From Mariannaea sp. PMI_226 (Eukaryota; Ascomycota; Sordariomycetes; Hypocreales; Nectriaceae): 64,000 nt of DNA. The notes under the pieces were generated by a model that was given only the letters and a program-made list of their open reading frames with translations, was not told where the DNA came from and made no database searches. Position numbers and translations under genes: made by a program. The first letter of the stretch is position 1; each line of letters starts with the position of its first letter. The stretch spans positions 620,001 through 684,000 of the forward strand of contig JANFOG010000016.1 of the NCBI GenBank assembly GCA_024336345.1, read 5' to 3'. Positions 1-11,786 of this stretch are shown in pieces.

Positions 1-380
1 GCTCATCAATACCGAGAATCAGAAAAACTTATCGTGATGCCAAGTATACACCCATACTCGATATACATTGAGTGGATGCCTCATATGCCTATCCTACATT
101 GTCCACCTGACACAAAGCAAATATCGACACTCATCATCTGGCACCAAAGCTTTTTATAAACATATTTATACGGTTTTGTAAAAACCGGTTCATTGAATGA
201 ATGCATACCCTAGCCGACGCCGCCCTGGCTGTTACATGCGTGATTAGCACGCCTACATTACATGATTGACCTTATTATACCCATACGAACCCAGCTGAAT
301 CAATATTCCATTGAAGCCATGCAATATGAATAATCCATTCCATCCATCTTATTCTCCTGTCACCATCAGTAGGAGCGTCT
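1..380. other. 3' flank, no gene seen
   Basis: Lies downstream of the CWC25 stop. It is AT-rich and broken by stops in all frames. It probably carries the CWC25 3' untranslated region. Nothing else can be supported. Confidence 0.5.
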
Positions 381-1667
381 CTAATCGTCCTCTCTCTGGT
401 AACCCTGCCGGCCGCGACCCATGCGCTCTGCAAGGTTCATCTTGCCTGCCTGTCGATGCAATCCATTCACGAAACCTCGATCACCACCACGCTCTCGCGC
501 CTTGTCATCAGCCTCACGTAGCACCCGTTCACGATCCTCGAGCGCTGCCAGCCGCATCTCCCGATCTTTGTCAAGTTCGGAAGCAGCCGATTGCATGGCA
601 GCGAGTTTGCGCTGCCGTTCTTCGTCCTTTGCCTTGTCATCTTCCCTAGGGCGATGGCCACCTTCTTTATGGTGCCGGCCTCGATCGCGAGTGTCATCAC
701 CATAGCTCCTCCGTGAATCCCGCCTATAACTTCCATTGCGTTCGTTCCGAGAATAATCTGAGCGACCGTTGGGCTCTGGGCGTCTTTGTCGAGGCCTATC
801 ATCCCCAGAACCTAGGTCATCTTCACGTCGATCGTCATCTTTTCGTCGGTCATCATTTCGATATCGATGTGAAGAATCTCTACGCTCCGAGGTTCGGTCA
901 TCGTCATGTCGCCGACGGCTTCGATGCTCCCTGTCGTATGAGTCGTCTCGCTTGTGGCGCGACCGACGGTCAGGAGACTCATCGCGTCGTTTGTAATCCT
1001 CCTGGTCTCGTGATCTCTCGCGTTCCCGAGGACTCCTTGATCGGGAATATGATCGTCTGCGTCTGCGGTGTCTCTCATCCGAACTCCGACTGCGATGGCG
1101 ATGTCTTCGTCTATGGCGCTCTTCTCTCCGCTTAGATCTGTCCTTCTCCTTGTCGTCGTCGACTCCCATAGATGCCAAGAGTTGGCGTCGCTTGGTTGGG
1201 TTGTTCATCATCGCCTCATATGCTGCCTGCTCCTGTCGCTTGATAGCCAGCAAGGGGTCGTCTCGAATCTTAGCTGCTGTGTCGCGTGCAGTGTTGGCAT
1301 TTTGAAGCGCCATAAAACTCTCCTGCCCGGCTTGCTTTTCTAATTTCTTGTGCTCGGTCCCCTTGATGAGGTTGTCGATTCGCCGCTTTCCCAAAAGGTA
1401 GGCTTCAGTCTCCTCTGTTGTCCCTATCTGGCCATCGGTAGGACCTTGATACATCCAGTCGACGCGATCGATGCGTTTCTTCCCACCTGCTGCTTCCAGC
1501 TGCCGCTGCAGCTCTTCCTTGGCTCGTTCCTCCTTGATTTCATTGACACGCTGTTGGGTTCGCTTGCGCTCAGCGAGGGCCTTTTGTTCTTCTTCGTAGA
1601 CGGCCTGCTGATTGCGCCGCAGCGCGGGGTGGAAGGACTTCTTTAAATTAAGATCGCCGCCTCCCAT
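381..1667 (-). CDS. CWC25: Pre-mRNA-splicing factor CWC25
   Basis: Single-exon gene of 428 aa. The protein opens with [14 protein letters not shown], the hallmark start of the CWC25 family, followed by a basic, charged helix (about residues 15-60) matching the CIR_N-type region; the motif VDWMYQGP lies near residue 70. From about residue 180 onward the chain is Arg/Ser/Asp-rich (RS-like, disordered) and ends in a charged coil. CWC25 is a step-one splicing factor that joins the spliceosome after Prp2 remodelling and stabilises the branch helix, so it acts in the nucleus. I start at 1667 because the longer open frame begins with TTG, while ATG at 1667 gives the conserved MGGG terminus. Constitutive expression is expected. 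Identification is firm at the N terminus; the RS tail is not diagnostic. Confidence 0.93.
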   Translation of the reverse strand: MGGGDLNLKKSFHPALRRNQQAVYEEEQKALAERKRTQQRVNEIKEERAKEELQRQLEAAGGKKRIDRVDWMYQGPTDGQIGTTEETEAYLLGKRRIDNLIKGTEHKKLEKQAGQESFMALQNANTARDTAAKIRDDPLLAIKRQEQAAYEAMMNNPTKRRQLLASMGVDDDKEKDRSKRREERHRRRHRHRSRSSDERHRRRRRSYSRSRSPRERERSRDQEDYKRRDESPDRRSRHKRDDSYDREHRSRRRHDDDRTSERRDSSHRYRNDDRRKDDDRREDDLGSGDDRPRQRRPEPNGRSDYSRNERNGSYRRDSRRSYGDDTRDRGRHHKEGGHRPREDDKAKDEERQRKLAAMQSAASELDKDREMRLAALEDRERVLREADDKARERGGDRGFVNGLHRQAGKMNLAERMGRGRQGYQREDD

Positions 1668-2322
1668 GATGGGCAATAGAAGTCGTGAATTTGCGGTTGA
1701 GAAGTGTTGAAAGGTTTAGGTTGCGATGAAGTTGGCGGGGTGGCAAGTAATCATGTTTCATGCGCCTTCTTCCCCAGTAACCAGCCTCCCACTAAAAAAA
1801 ACGGCTTATCGCTTATCAGTCACACCTGCCTAACGTCCGGGTTACCCTATACCAACCTCTTTTTGGAAATATGAATGTTCAATCTAAAGTAATGACCGTT
1901 CTACATTTCTTGTTCGGTTTCGAGTGAGTATCACGACTTATATTCGCGATAATCGTTCTTGAACACGTACACTTCTTATGAATCCATTTTGACTAGCCTA
2001 TTAAACAGACGTCAATTTCAAACTGTCATCAACAATCCATTTTCATAATGCCCCATGGGAGTCACCTCCTTGCGTCACAGTTGAGCCATGTTGGTAGGCC
2101 AGAAGAGATAGGAGAAGCCGTATGCGTGCGGGACTTATGGTGGTATCTTGGGTATTCCAATTGTATTGTACATCTGTATCTGAACATCCAACTGACACAT
2201 CGAGTGCCATCCGCTCAGAGCACATTTTGACCGCTTCCCACGGCCACAGTTGGTCCAATATGTATGTAGTCGTACAGTAATCGTTTTTGCATTGCTATCC
2301 ACAAAGGGATGCTCGTATAAAT
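1668..2322. other. Intergenic: CWC25 promoter and uS14m 3' flank
   Basis: This stretch separates the CWC25 start from the stop of the mitochondrial ribosomal gene. It contains an A-run near 1794-1801 and AT-rich sequence, with only short open frames that lack any recognisable protein. No clear TATA box was assigned. Confidence 0.4.
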
Positions 2323-2877
2323 CTACCAACTGGCTCTCTTCACGCCAGGGAGGTTGCCGGCCATCGCCTCCATACGGAAATTAAACTATTTGAACTGTTA
2401 GATTCGGGGTCGGCTCGAAGGCTGGGCAAGAAGTGACTTACTCTCGTCAACTTGAAGTCGCTGAGAATACCGCGTCCCTTACCGCCCATGATGCATCTAT
2501 TTCGGATCTGGGTTGGGCGAGTGTAGCAGTGCATCTGGGTGAGCTGCAGCTGGGCTTCGGCGCGAACTCGGGGAGGGAGAGAGGTATTTCGGATGATGTA
2601 ACGAAGGGCTTGTCTGGATTTATCCAAAGTTAGTACATATTCCAATTGAATATGTCCATGACCATAGGGTCTGGACGGGCTGTCTGAAGTCGATAGAGAG
2701 GAGGCACAATTGCTGCTGCTCGATATTTACGTGGGCATGATCGGGTAGTTGGTGGCGGGTTTTTACGTACCTCTCAGTCTCGTGAGCCTCAAAGACCTTG
2801 CGCTTCGTGTGGTCGCGCAGGGTGCGCACGTTGACGAAACAGCCCAGGTCGAGCTTCTTCGCACGGAACATCGACAT
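2323..2877 (-). CDS. MRP2: Mitochondrial small-subunit ribosomal protein uS14m (Mrp2)
   Basis: Three exons on the minus strand: 2877-2771, 2613-2442 and 2385-2323, giving 113 aa. Introns start GTACGT and GTAAGT. The frame stays open through both joins, and the product matches bacterial-type S14: MSMFRAKKLDLGCFVN at the N terminus, RNTSLPPRVRAEAQLQL in the centre, the CxxTGRPRA-equivalent CYTRPTQIRNRC with GGKGRG, and a C-terminal NLPGVKRASW. The length is close to yeast Mrp2. It binds 15S/small-subunit rRNA in the head of the mitoribosome. The longer frame begins with TTG at 2886; ATG 2877 gives the usual terminus. It is divergent to the beta-glucosidase gene, about 660 bp apart. Confidence 0.92.
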
Positions 2878-3535
2878 GTTGGGCAATTGGGGCTTGATGA
2901 CGACGATGCTGCGGATTGAGTTGTCTATCTGGGAATCTTCAGACCTTTGAGAAGCTGATGGGATTTACCGAAAAACAACCGGAGCATCAGGTCACACAGC
3001 CACATGATTACAAGCCACACCTTCCGCCACACTCTCAAAGTCTTTGTCACGAACTTCGTAGGTTGTTGGCATGAGTAAGTCATATAGCGGCTTCAATTAA
3101 TAAGGCTGCTAGACTCAGAAAAAAAGCTCTAATGATAAAAGGATTCACGCATCTTCTTTGATTTTTTTATAACACAGAAATGGCCGCTTCGCATCACTAG
3201 TCCAATTTACGACAGCTCAGGTACTCTACTTGCCTCTTCATTATACAGCGGGTCACTAACGCCACCTGGGTGGCTGGCGTTGACAGCTTCAAGAGGATGC
3301 TGCCCCTGCTCTTGGTAGTTTCACAGGAACATATCACTCCTGCTGACTGTCAACTCAATAAGAATCGCTTTGGGTCCTTCATACATTTTTCAAACTTTCA
3401 AGATAGGACGAAAAAAAATCCCACAATTACTACGGATTAAGGCCACAACATCGCACAATTCCAACCAACTCGTTCGTCGTTGCGACCAAGTTTTGTCTCG
3501 TCGCGACGATCATCAAACTAATGTGAAGCCAAGCC
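2878..3535. promoter_or_regulatory. Bidirectional promoter between MRP2 and the GH3 gene
   Basis: A 658-bp head-to-head intergenic region that must hold both promoters. Pyrimidine-rich and A-rich tracts occur near 3400-3425, and the GH3 leader is CAAC-rich just before the ATG. No defined operator could be assigned from sequence alone. Confidence 0.45.
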
Positions 3536-6382
3536 ATGGACTCTAGCAGAGAAGGCCTCTTGAACGGCTCTGAGACACCTCATAATGACACTTATGATTC
3601 CGATAATCTATCTGACCTCGATGCTACCGAGTTTGTCGATAGTGACCCTCTTTACGCGCCTTTGGGAAAACCTCCAGGCAAGAAGCACCGATTGCTAAGA
3701 CTCTGTTGGCCATATGTCTTGGCCAACAAAGGCCGGTGTTTGACAATTTTTATCGTCATTTTCTCCATCTCGGCTATACTCACAGCATTAGCAGGCGTTG
3801 CCTGGAAGAAGCCCTTCACTGCACCTGTTGATGCACTTTCGCCCCCATGGTATCCTAGTCCGAAAGGGGGGACAGCCAAGTCATGGGCTGAGAGCTACAA
3901 GAAAGCCGCTCAGCTCGTTTCACAAATGACACTGCCAGATAAAGTGAATATCACTACTGGCACGGGATGGAGCATGGGGCTCGCAGTTGGAAACACAGGC
4001 CCAGCAATGAGTGTCGACTTTCCAAGTCTTGCGTTACAGGATGGCCCATTGGGACTTCGAATGAGTGATAATTCAACTGCTTTCCCCGCTGGGATCACTG
4101 TCGGAGCTACTTGGAACAAAAAGCTAATGTATGAGCGTGGCAAAGCTCATGCACTCGAGGCCAGAGGCAAGGGAATCAACGTTCTCTTGGGGCCTTGCGT
4201 TGGTCCACTGGGGAGGATGCCCGCTGGAGGTCGTAACTGGGAAGGCTTTGGCGCAGACCCTTACTTGCAGGGCGTTGCTGGCTCACAAACTATCAAAGGA
4301 ATCCAAGACCAGGGCGTCATGGCCACAATCAAGCATTTTGTGGGCAATGAGCAAGAACATTTCCGTCAATCGTGGGAATGGGGCCTCCCTAATGCCATGT
4401 CATCCAACATTGACGACCGTACCTTGCGCGAACTATACGCCTGGCCATTTGCTGATGCTGTCAAAGCCGGAGTCGCCAGTGTCATGTGCTCTTACAATAT
4501 GGTCAACAATTCGTACGCCTGCGGCAACTCAAAATTACTCAATGGGGTCCTTAAAGACGAGATGGGTTTTCAGGGATTTGTCATGTCTGACTGGCTAGCC
4601 CAAAGATCTGGTGTTTCAAGTGCTCTGGCAGGATTGGACATGTCCATGCCGGGCGATGGACTCAAGTGGCAGGATGGCGACCCTCTTTGGGGGCACCGTC
4701 TTAGTGCGGCTGTCCTCAATGGATCGCTGCCACTAGATCGACTAAATGACATGGTTACTCGTATTGTTGCCGCCTGGTATCAACTTGGCCAAGACGACAT
4801 CCAACTATTTGATCGGAAGGGACCCAACTTTTCGTCCTTTACTAACGAGAAGATGGGGGTTCTTGCACCCGGAAGCCCCTCGCCGCAAACAAAGGTTGAG
4901 GTGAACAAGTATGTCAACGTTCAGAGCAATCACTCGGCTATCGCCCTCCAGGTGGCTATTGAAGGGACTGTCCTGCTCAAGAACGAGGGAATGTTGCCCT
5001 TGGCTCGTAACGGAACACCGAGTGCCCTCAAAATCAAAGGCCATGGTAAGGGCCGCATACTCGTGGGGGTCTACGGCGAGGATGCTGGTCAGGGCAAGGG
5101 ACCTAACTACTGCGAGGATCGAGGATGCAACCAGGGTACACTCGGATCCGGATGGGGCAGCGGTGCGGTTAACTTCCCCTACTTGACCCCTCCCGTAATT
5201 ATAGAGAAACACTTTGACTCTGAGAAGGTTGAAGTCTCTCATGTTTTCTCAAACGATATTCGTCTTGAGACACATCCAGAACTTCTTGACTTGGACATCT
5301 GCATTGTTTTTGCCAACTCCGATTCCGGGGAAGGATTCATCTCGTCAGGAGGAATTCGCGGCGACCGCAATGACCTCTTCTTACAAAAAGGCGGGGAGGA
5401 ACTTGTCCTCGAGGTCGCAAATCACTGTGGCGGTGGATCTGGCTTCACCATTGCAGTGGTTCACGCTGTCGGGCCTGTTATCATGGACAAGTGGATTGAC
5501 CACACTAGAATCAAAGCTGTGATAGCAGCCAATCTCCCGGGCCAGGAGAGCGGGGATGCTCTTGCACGCATCATCTTTGGGGATGAAAATCCGAGCGGAA
5601 AGTTGCCCTACACGATCGGCAAGTCTCTCGACGATTATGGCGAGGGCGCGAAGGTCATGTATGTGTCAAACGGCCCTGTACCGCAGCAAAACTTTGATGA
5701 AGGGTTGTTCGTTGACTACCGGCACTTCGACAAGTACAACATCGAGCCTCGATTTGAATTTGGCTTTGGGCTCTCGTACACGACGTTCGAATACCAAGAG
5801 CTGCAAATTACTCCGCGGCGGGAGAAATCCGCACTCCCCGCCAAGAGGCTAAGGCCAGGGTCAAAGCCGCCTCAATTCGACACTACCATTCCTAGTGTCA
5901 AGGAGGCACTGTTCCCAAGTAGTATTCGGAAACTGGAGAAGTTTGTGTATCCATACATTAGTTCCCCGAAGGATGTAAAACACGGCGGCCGCTTCTCGTA
6001 CCCAGACGGCTATGACGTGGAACAGCCACCTTCAGAGGCAGGCGGCGATGAAGGGGGCAACCCTGATCTCTGGGAGACGTACGTTACCGTTTCTGTCGTG
6101 GTGGCCAATACTGGTGACATGGATGGCCAAGCTGTGCCGCAGCTTTACCTCTCATACCCGAGGACGTCGGGAGACATTGATTTCCCTATTCGGGTGCTGC
6201 GTGGGTTTGAGAAGCCATTCTTGAGGAAAGGAGAAAGCCAGACTGTTGAATTTAATTTGACAAGGAGGGACTTGAGCTACTGGGATGTCGTCAGCCAAAA
6301 CTGGGTGATGCTGGTACATGGAGAATACGAGTTTGCGATTGGGGAGAGCTCAAGGGACTTGAGACTTAAGGGAGCTTGGTAG
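3536..6382 (+). CDS. bglE: Membrane-anchored GH3 beta-glucosidase (bglE-like)
   Basis: Intronless, 948 aa. Residues 1-67 form an acidic then basic cytosolic tail; residues about 68-90 (LTIFIVIFSISAILTALAGV) are a signal anchor, so this is a type II membrane protein with its enzyme domain outside. The GH3 N-domain follows (GRNWEGFGADPYLQG, KHFVGNEQEHFR) with the nucleophile Asp352 in VMSDW. The C-domain has the SDSGEGF loop, where Glu599 is the likely acid/base, and NPSGKLPYT. An FnIII-like domain closes the protein (PQLYLSYP, LRGFEKPFLRKGE). It should release glucose from beta-glucosides or short beta-glucans at the cell surface or in the secretory path. A non-conserved linker of about 80 residues precedes the FnIII part. 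Aspergillus bglE is slightly longer. Family assignment is firm; natural substrate is inferred. Confidence 0.93.
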   Translation: MDSSREGLLNGSETPHNDTYDSDNLSDLDATEFVDSDPLYAPLGKPPGKKHRLLRLCWPYVLANKGRCLTIFIVIFSISAILTALAGVAWKKPFTAPVDALSPPWYPSPKGGTAKSWAESYKKAAQLVSQMTLPDKVNITTGTGWSMGLAVGNTGPAMSVDFPSLALQDGPLGLRMSDNSTAFPAGITVGATWNKKLMYERGKAHALEARGKGINVLLGPCVGPLGRMPAGGRNWEGFGADPYLQGVAGSQTIKGIQDQGVMATIKHFVGNEQEHFRQSWEWGLPNAMSSNIDDRTLRELYAWPFADAVKAGVASVMCSYNMVNNSYACGNSKLLNGVLKDEMGFQGFVMSDWLAQRSGVSSALAGLDMSMPGDGLKWQDGDPLWGHRLSAAVLNGSLPLDRLNDMVTRIVAAWYQLGQDDIQLFDRKGPNFSSFTNEKMGVLAPGSPSPQTKVEVNKYVNVQSNHSAIALQVAIEGTVLLKNEGMLPLARNGTPSALKIKGHGKGRILVGVYGEDAGQGKGPNYCEDRGCNQGTLGSGWGSGAVNFPYLTPPVIIEKHFDSEKVEVSHVFSNDIRLETHPELLDLDICIVFANSDSGEGFISSGGIRGDRNDLFLQKGGEELVLEVANHCGGGSGFTIAVVHAVGPVIMDKWIDHTRIKAVIAANLPGQESGDALARIIFGDENPSGKLPYTIGKSLDDYGEGAKVMYVSNGPVPQQNFDEGLFVDYRHFDKYNIEPRFEFGFGLSYTTFEYQELQITPRREKSALPAKRLRPGSKPPQFDTTIPSVKEALFPSSIRKLEKFVYPYISSPKDVKHGGRFSYPDGYDVEQPPSEAGGDEGGNPDLWETYVTVSVVVANTGDMDGQAVPQLYLSYPRTSGDIDFPIRVLRGFEKPFLRKGESQTVEFNLTRRDLSYWDVVSQNWVMLVHGEYEFAIGESSRDLRLKGAW

Positions 6383-9300
6383 AATATGGAATTCATCTTG
6401 CTGTATATTTTCCGACACTTTTTACGTTAAAATATAGATCAGCGCTATTCACACTTGGACTACATAGTATATATTCTGATTGGTAAGCGTTGAATGTGTA
6501 GGTAATGTTCAGAATGCATGCAAACGGCTTCACCGACGCTGATTGCATTGCTTACAGTGAACTGTCCTGTATCACAGTACCTGCTGTAGGCAGCAGGCAG
6601 GTAGGTAATAAAGTAGAGATACTTCTCAGGGAAAGTGTTTCGTAGGTACGTACATAAGGTGGCCAAGGTAATGATTTGAATTACTTGAGATGACTGCCTT
6701 AATACCGTTTAGGCATTTGCAAGGCTACCCGGTGGCGCTGCGCTCCAAAACATGGAGTGAATGTTTTTTTGTTGTTACCTTTTTTTTTTTTTTACATAAC
6801 TCCTGTAGTACACGTTCTTGATGATTCTTCTTCTTCTCTATAGGGGCTCGGAGTCGTCGTTCAAACTTTTGGAACAAGGAATTCTGGAAGCAGCGAGAAA
6901 ATGTTGACATGGTAGTACATAAGTAATATTCTTGTTCTCTAGCAGTCTCTAGTAGGTTACATAGTTGGTAGGTAAGGTAGCATATGGTGTGCTACTGTTG
7001 CCACAAGCTTCCACAAGCTTATCTGGCGCCTTTGCATAGAGAGAGAACCAAAACAAAAGATGGACCCCCCCCGACATGAGCCGACCCTCTCCCCGCAGCA
7101 CTATGTATGTTATTGCCACATGTATTCTCCAGTTTACGTACATGGAAGGTGATTTATCGAAATATCGAAACCGCTGCCTTAGGTTGAAGTGACTTGTTGA
7201 TCTATTGGCCAGTTATCTTTCAGGGATGCGTCACTTTCTCTCTCCCTTTCTGCCTAGGTAGTTGGTTAAAGGGGGTTTATTTCTAATACCCCCCTCCCTT
7301 GACAATTTAAAGAATTACAATTATCTCTCCCCTCCCCCATGGCTGCCGAAACTGTAATTAATAATCTGACACGCCGGAATACCAGCCCGCTGGTTACTTT
7401 CCGAGGGGCCCCGGGAGTAGGGGACGGCAGCGCCATCTCGAGGTTTATTTACCCAACCCAATTTTGAAGTGCTACCGCGACACCCGAAAGCCCTTCACTT
7501 CCTCGTTCTCGTTCTTGCCATAGTACCCATAGGGGGAAGGGGGGAAGGGGGGTTTGGTTTGGCACACGGCCCCTCTACCTGTTTTTCTCTTCCAAATCTT
7601 TTGGAATTGAAGTCGAGAGAGGGCCCACCAGTGGTCCGGCCGGTGGGCGAGCCTCGGGCGGATGATAGAAGCCCCGCAAAGGAGCAAAAAGTTGCCTGAC
7701 AAGGCGCGGGTCCGCGTTTGGTGCTACATGATGCAATGGGAGAAACTGGGTGATTTGGCAAAGAGGCAACGTCGAACACCTCAAGCATTGCTGCATCTTG
7801 AAACACCTGTTGCCCGTCTTCTGAGGGCTTTGTACTATGTAGATTGCAGCGTTGAACTTCGGGGTGTCTCTATATCTTTATCTTCAGTGATCCAGAGCAA
7901 ATTGGGCTCCGGGCTAGACCCATCATGATCCGTGTGCCGGGCGAAAAGGGTCCCAAGGGGTCGAGCTAGGATTGTACATTAGTACGCACGTATTGCGGCT
8001 ATCGCTTAGATACCTTTCTCTGCTTGACATTGTTCGTTCGACGCAGCCCAATAGGGCAGCGGAACCGAGTCAGCTATCCCAGATTCGCCCCGGAATCGAG
8101 GCGCGCGGCGCGAAATGGCTTGCCAGGGACGACAGCCGGCAGTTCTAATCCTGCTTATGTGCGTACGGGTGACCTTATTGCCGCGGAATCCTGACTTAGT
8201 TTGTCATGTTCTTTTGACGTCTAAAATCTGACGTGGATCCCACTGTCCTAATATGCGAAGATTCAAGACTAAACCATGTGTACCACACCCATGGTGTGGA
8301 ATACGGCTCTCGCCCGCCGGCCCATATTAGCTCAAGGGGGCTCGTGCTATTCGCTTCCTAGGGCGCTTCTCACAAGGCGTCGCTCTTTGAGTCAGGGTCT
8401 GCTTCACAAAAAACTATCCCTTTGCTATGTGCGGAATGCTCCGCCACTGACTCCTCGGAGACTTTCAAATTCCCATGTTAGAACGTGCCGATTTAGACAG
8501 TGCCACCGAAATGAGTATAACCTGGTGGTGGTTGACCTTCGAACAATGATTTGTATAATTGTCTCCCTGTCAGCTCTAGCCCCCATCTCATCTCATTATG
8601 GGCACACGTGTACCGTCATATGTCATGTCTTGCGTGAGCAAGTAGTTGATCACTGTCTTATTGTATTTCACGTCAGCTCTCGCCCCCATCTCATCCCATC
8701 ATGGGCATACTATGTCTGGTACACGACCTGTCGTTTTTTTGGTGAGCGAGCAAATTCGACCACTCTCCTATTTGGCTCTCCACTGAATCCCCTGAGGAGG
8801 ATAGGGCTGAGCAGTTCTCGACCCCAAAAGGATGAGGAATCCTTGGCGTGGCAACTTAGCCTATACCCAAACATTCGAGAGGTGTATGTGACCTTCGTGA
8901 CAACCCTAGAATTTTTCGGCAAGGTTATTTTGTAGTTCGGGACACATAACAACGGCTCCATGCCCACTATAATCAGATTAACTACCCTCCCTTTCATTTT
9001 TCTGTTCCAGAAGTAAGGATTTAAAAAAAAAACAGGAGACCCGGGCCGATCCTCTCGCCTGGCTGTGGTTACAAAATATTTCTCTCATGTGAGTACCCAA
9101 CTACATCACGTGGGCAGTCCTAATGCTTTTTGCAAGGCCCCCAATGCAAAGATGGTCGCTTGGACTATGCCTAGTGTTTCATTGGCTGACATAGTGCCTT
9201 AGACATAGACATCCATCCTTATAGGTTGTCCATCTTGGGAAACTGACTATATTGAGAAGGGGGGGGGGGCTATGGATAGCTCCTAAGGGATATGAATAAA

Positions 9301-9434
9301 ATATCGACCCCAACCTTGGCTCCCTTGAAACAGGTTTTGCACACCGACTGGCGAGGCGTTCGTCACCGACGCCCCTCTACTTTGCAGTCTCTATTGTCTA
9401 ACCCGTCATCATCCACATACCTGGTCTGGTTGAA
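6383..9434. other. 3 kb gene-free interval
   Basis: No open frame here resembles a known family. The 219-codon frame at 8276-8935 reads through a degenerate tandem repeat and has no coding-like bias. The interval contains homopolymer runs (T near 6780, C near 7070, G near 9260), a purine/pyrimidine-rich patch at 7270-7560, and the duplicated segment listed separately. It may be old repeat DNA. Confidence 0.4.
8569..8715. repeat. Degenerate about 103-bp tandem duplication
   Basis: A block beginning GTCAGCTCT at 8569 recurs at 8672; about 39 bases align with four mismatches. The spacer between copies also shows weaker similarity to sequence after 8740 (GTGAGC...ACTCTCCTATTTGGCTCTCCAC versus GTGAGC...ACTGTCTTATTGTATTTCAC), so two to three decayed units are present. 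Confidence 0.6.
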
Positions 9435-10038
9435 ATGTCTTCTCGACGCCCCGGAGGCACCAAGCCCAAGTCAAATAAATCAGCGGTAACCCAGCACACA
9501 TGGCCTTCACCAACCCCATGATTTCCAACCAATGGCTAATAAAATGTTGAAGGCCTCTCTCGAAACACTCATAAAATCTTTGAACAACCATAGCGTGAAC
9601 ACGCTTACTGAGCTATGCCGCATAGAACGAATAGCCGCATCCTGCGAAGACGAGACCGACGCGAGAGCTTTCCAAGAACCCATGACAAAAGCCTGGATCT
9701 ACTACGTGGATTCGAATCAGCTACTCGCCGAGCTCCGAGGATTTACAATAAGCTATCCCATCAGTTCAGACATTCTCATCGACGCACATGCTCGCGTGAG
9801 GACTGATCCAGACAGCAACCGAAGCTGGAATCTTGCGTGGCTTTGCTTGATGAAGATAAAAAATGACGAGTTGATACCTTTCTACGCAGTCATCGAGGCA
9901 TCGAAGAAAGAGATGTGGGGAGACGTGACACCATCAGAGGAGCAAATCCAACAATTGACGGGGTGTTTTGAACGCGAATGGCTTGATGCTGTCAATAGGA
10001 TGCTGAGACTTTGGAAAACTCCTCCTTCTTGGTATTGA
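9435..10038 (+). CDS. Hypothetical protein, orphan
   Basis: I do not recognise this protein. A long frame opens at ATG 9532 (168 aa). A better model starts at ATG 9435 (MSSRRPGGTKPKSNKSA) and splices 9486-9552 out: donor GTAACC, a CTAAT branch near 9537 and acceptor GAAG. Both sides are in phase 0, giving 178 aa. The body is mixed alpha-helical, with Trp-rich stretches (SWNLAWLCLMK; REWLDAVNRMLRLW) and no signal peptide or membrane span. The basic Ser/Lys/Pro N terminus resembles a disordered tail. It sits alone between two gene-poor gaps. It could be a lineage-specific gene or a fragment of a larger one. Coding status is likely but unproven. Confidence 0.5.
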
Positions 10039-11786
10039 GACGCCAATGCTAAAGGGAGCTGTATGATATAACATTTGGAAAAGGGTGGTTGGTTCTCTTG
10101 GTTCTTTCTTCAAGGATATAACGACGACACGATTGTTGCATGGAATGGCGTGGCATAGCAGAGCGGGCGGCATCTGGAATTTAGGTTGATACAGGTTTAT
10201 ACACGAGTTTGTTTCTAGAATCACTATAAATCGTTTGTCTATTTTTTTTCTATGTAATCATTGAGACGGCATCGGTGTTGAGTTTAGCCTGAATTTTGAC
10301 TGGCGAACCTAACTACATAGTGTGACTGCATGCAAACAACACCGCCGAGGCTGACGATGGTGTATTTTGGCATATGTTTCCTTTCTTGATTACAATTCTA
10401 TATATCATCTGACGCGGAAAGAAAAACGCCGTCAGCCCACACTAAGCCGAGATCTGCATGATTATTGAATCCCCCTTGAAACCCTCGAGGGTACTTTTCT
10501 TACACGAGATACCAAAGTTCTCAGTGGGCGACGCAACCAAATACGCCGAGGCGCCGATGCGCCGGGCATAGCTCCAACGCGGTGCCGAGAGCCACAATTC
10601 TAGGGATATGAATTCTTGGAAATTGCCTATGAAAGATGGAGACATCAAACACGGGCAAGCTTCCAGGCTAGTTCTAATACCTAGTGGAGAGCAATGTCAC
10701 CGCGTCAGCCTTAACCGGCACCAGGGAGAAATAGGAAAGAGTTTTTGATATCGCGTCCCTTATTAGCCAGAATAGAGATGTACTATCTAGCCGTGTACTG
10801 TGTGGTCTTGTAGTCGAAGAGCTCTTCCTCAGAAGCCTCTAAGGCTGCGAATGCGATGTGAAGACTTGGTAAGTAAAATACCGCATATTTTAAATCCCTT
10901 TCCCAAAATCTTGGAAAAACGATTATAACCGTTGTTTGTTAAATTGTTGAATCACTACATTCTAAAATAGCCTCCAACGGTCATGTGGAGTTGGATATCC
11001 AAACCAGCGCACCGGCGCATGATCAGATCGGGTCACCTAACCGTATGGTTTATTCGTTGACTGGTTGAACGGCAGAGATATCACGAGCAAAGATTCTGAA
11101 GCAGCGTGAGTCTGATCTATGTCGAAAATAGGCTAATTGGCCATTAACCTCTACCTCAGTGTTGGAATGCTCCTCTTTGGCATTTTTGCATCATCAGCGG
11201 GGCTTGATTTGTTGTCTCGAAACACAGCTTTCAAATTCAGTTTCTTAGTTAGCGTCAAACAAGCACAATGTCCTCGGAATATCTTATCAGATGAGACTCA
11301 CAGTAGCTTCTGGTTAGTGAATAGTTTAGTTCGTATTGGTTGCATTGATTTGTATTTCGCACGGGATAAATGCTCCACGGAGTTCACGCCCCTCTTCATC
11401 GCCCACTTCTTCGGAATTTTGCCTCTCGTGTAGATGGCTTCTAGCCTAGTTGATTCTTTGACTTGAATATTAGCGCTCTCCTCAGCCAGCAGCTTGCCAA
11501 TGATCTCATAATCTCATTTCCTTGCTTTTTGTGAAGAAGGCGGCCTGACTAAATAGATATTAACTAGCTAGGCATACGCTATCCCTTAAGAACAAGATCT
11601 GAACCCCATCCTCTTACTCTTGCTCTGGCTCTGCAGCACATCAGAGTGGCGAATGCCTGAAAGGTCTGTGGCGTGAAGATCATGTTGGAAAGCAAACGAT
11701 CCTCGTATTGACTCAGACTAAAGTACACCGCAAGATCCAGCTTTAGCCATCAATATCCACGAGAATCCGTTGGAAGCCGGCATGTC
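10039..11786. other. Gap downstream of the NLR gene
   Basis: No complete gene is visible. On the minus strand, just past the NLR stop, short reading stretches occur where related NLRs carry repeats. One open stretch (about 11742-11580, minus) reads LDLAVYFSLSQYEDRLLSNM and continues to a stop with no start codon, so it may be a relic. The remainder is AT-rich and featureless. Confidence 0.35.

Noticed and set aside
421..1135. Plus-strand frames over CWC25
   Set aside because: Arise from the Arg/Ser/Asp repeats of the RS tail read on the other strand.
8276..8935. 219-codon open frame in the gene-free gap
   Set aside because: Runs through degenerate tandem repeats, has odd composition and no recognisable domain or promoter.
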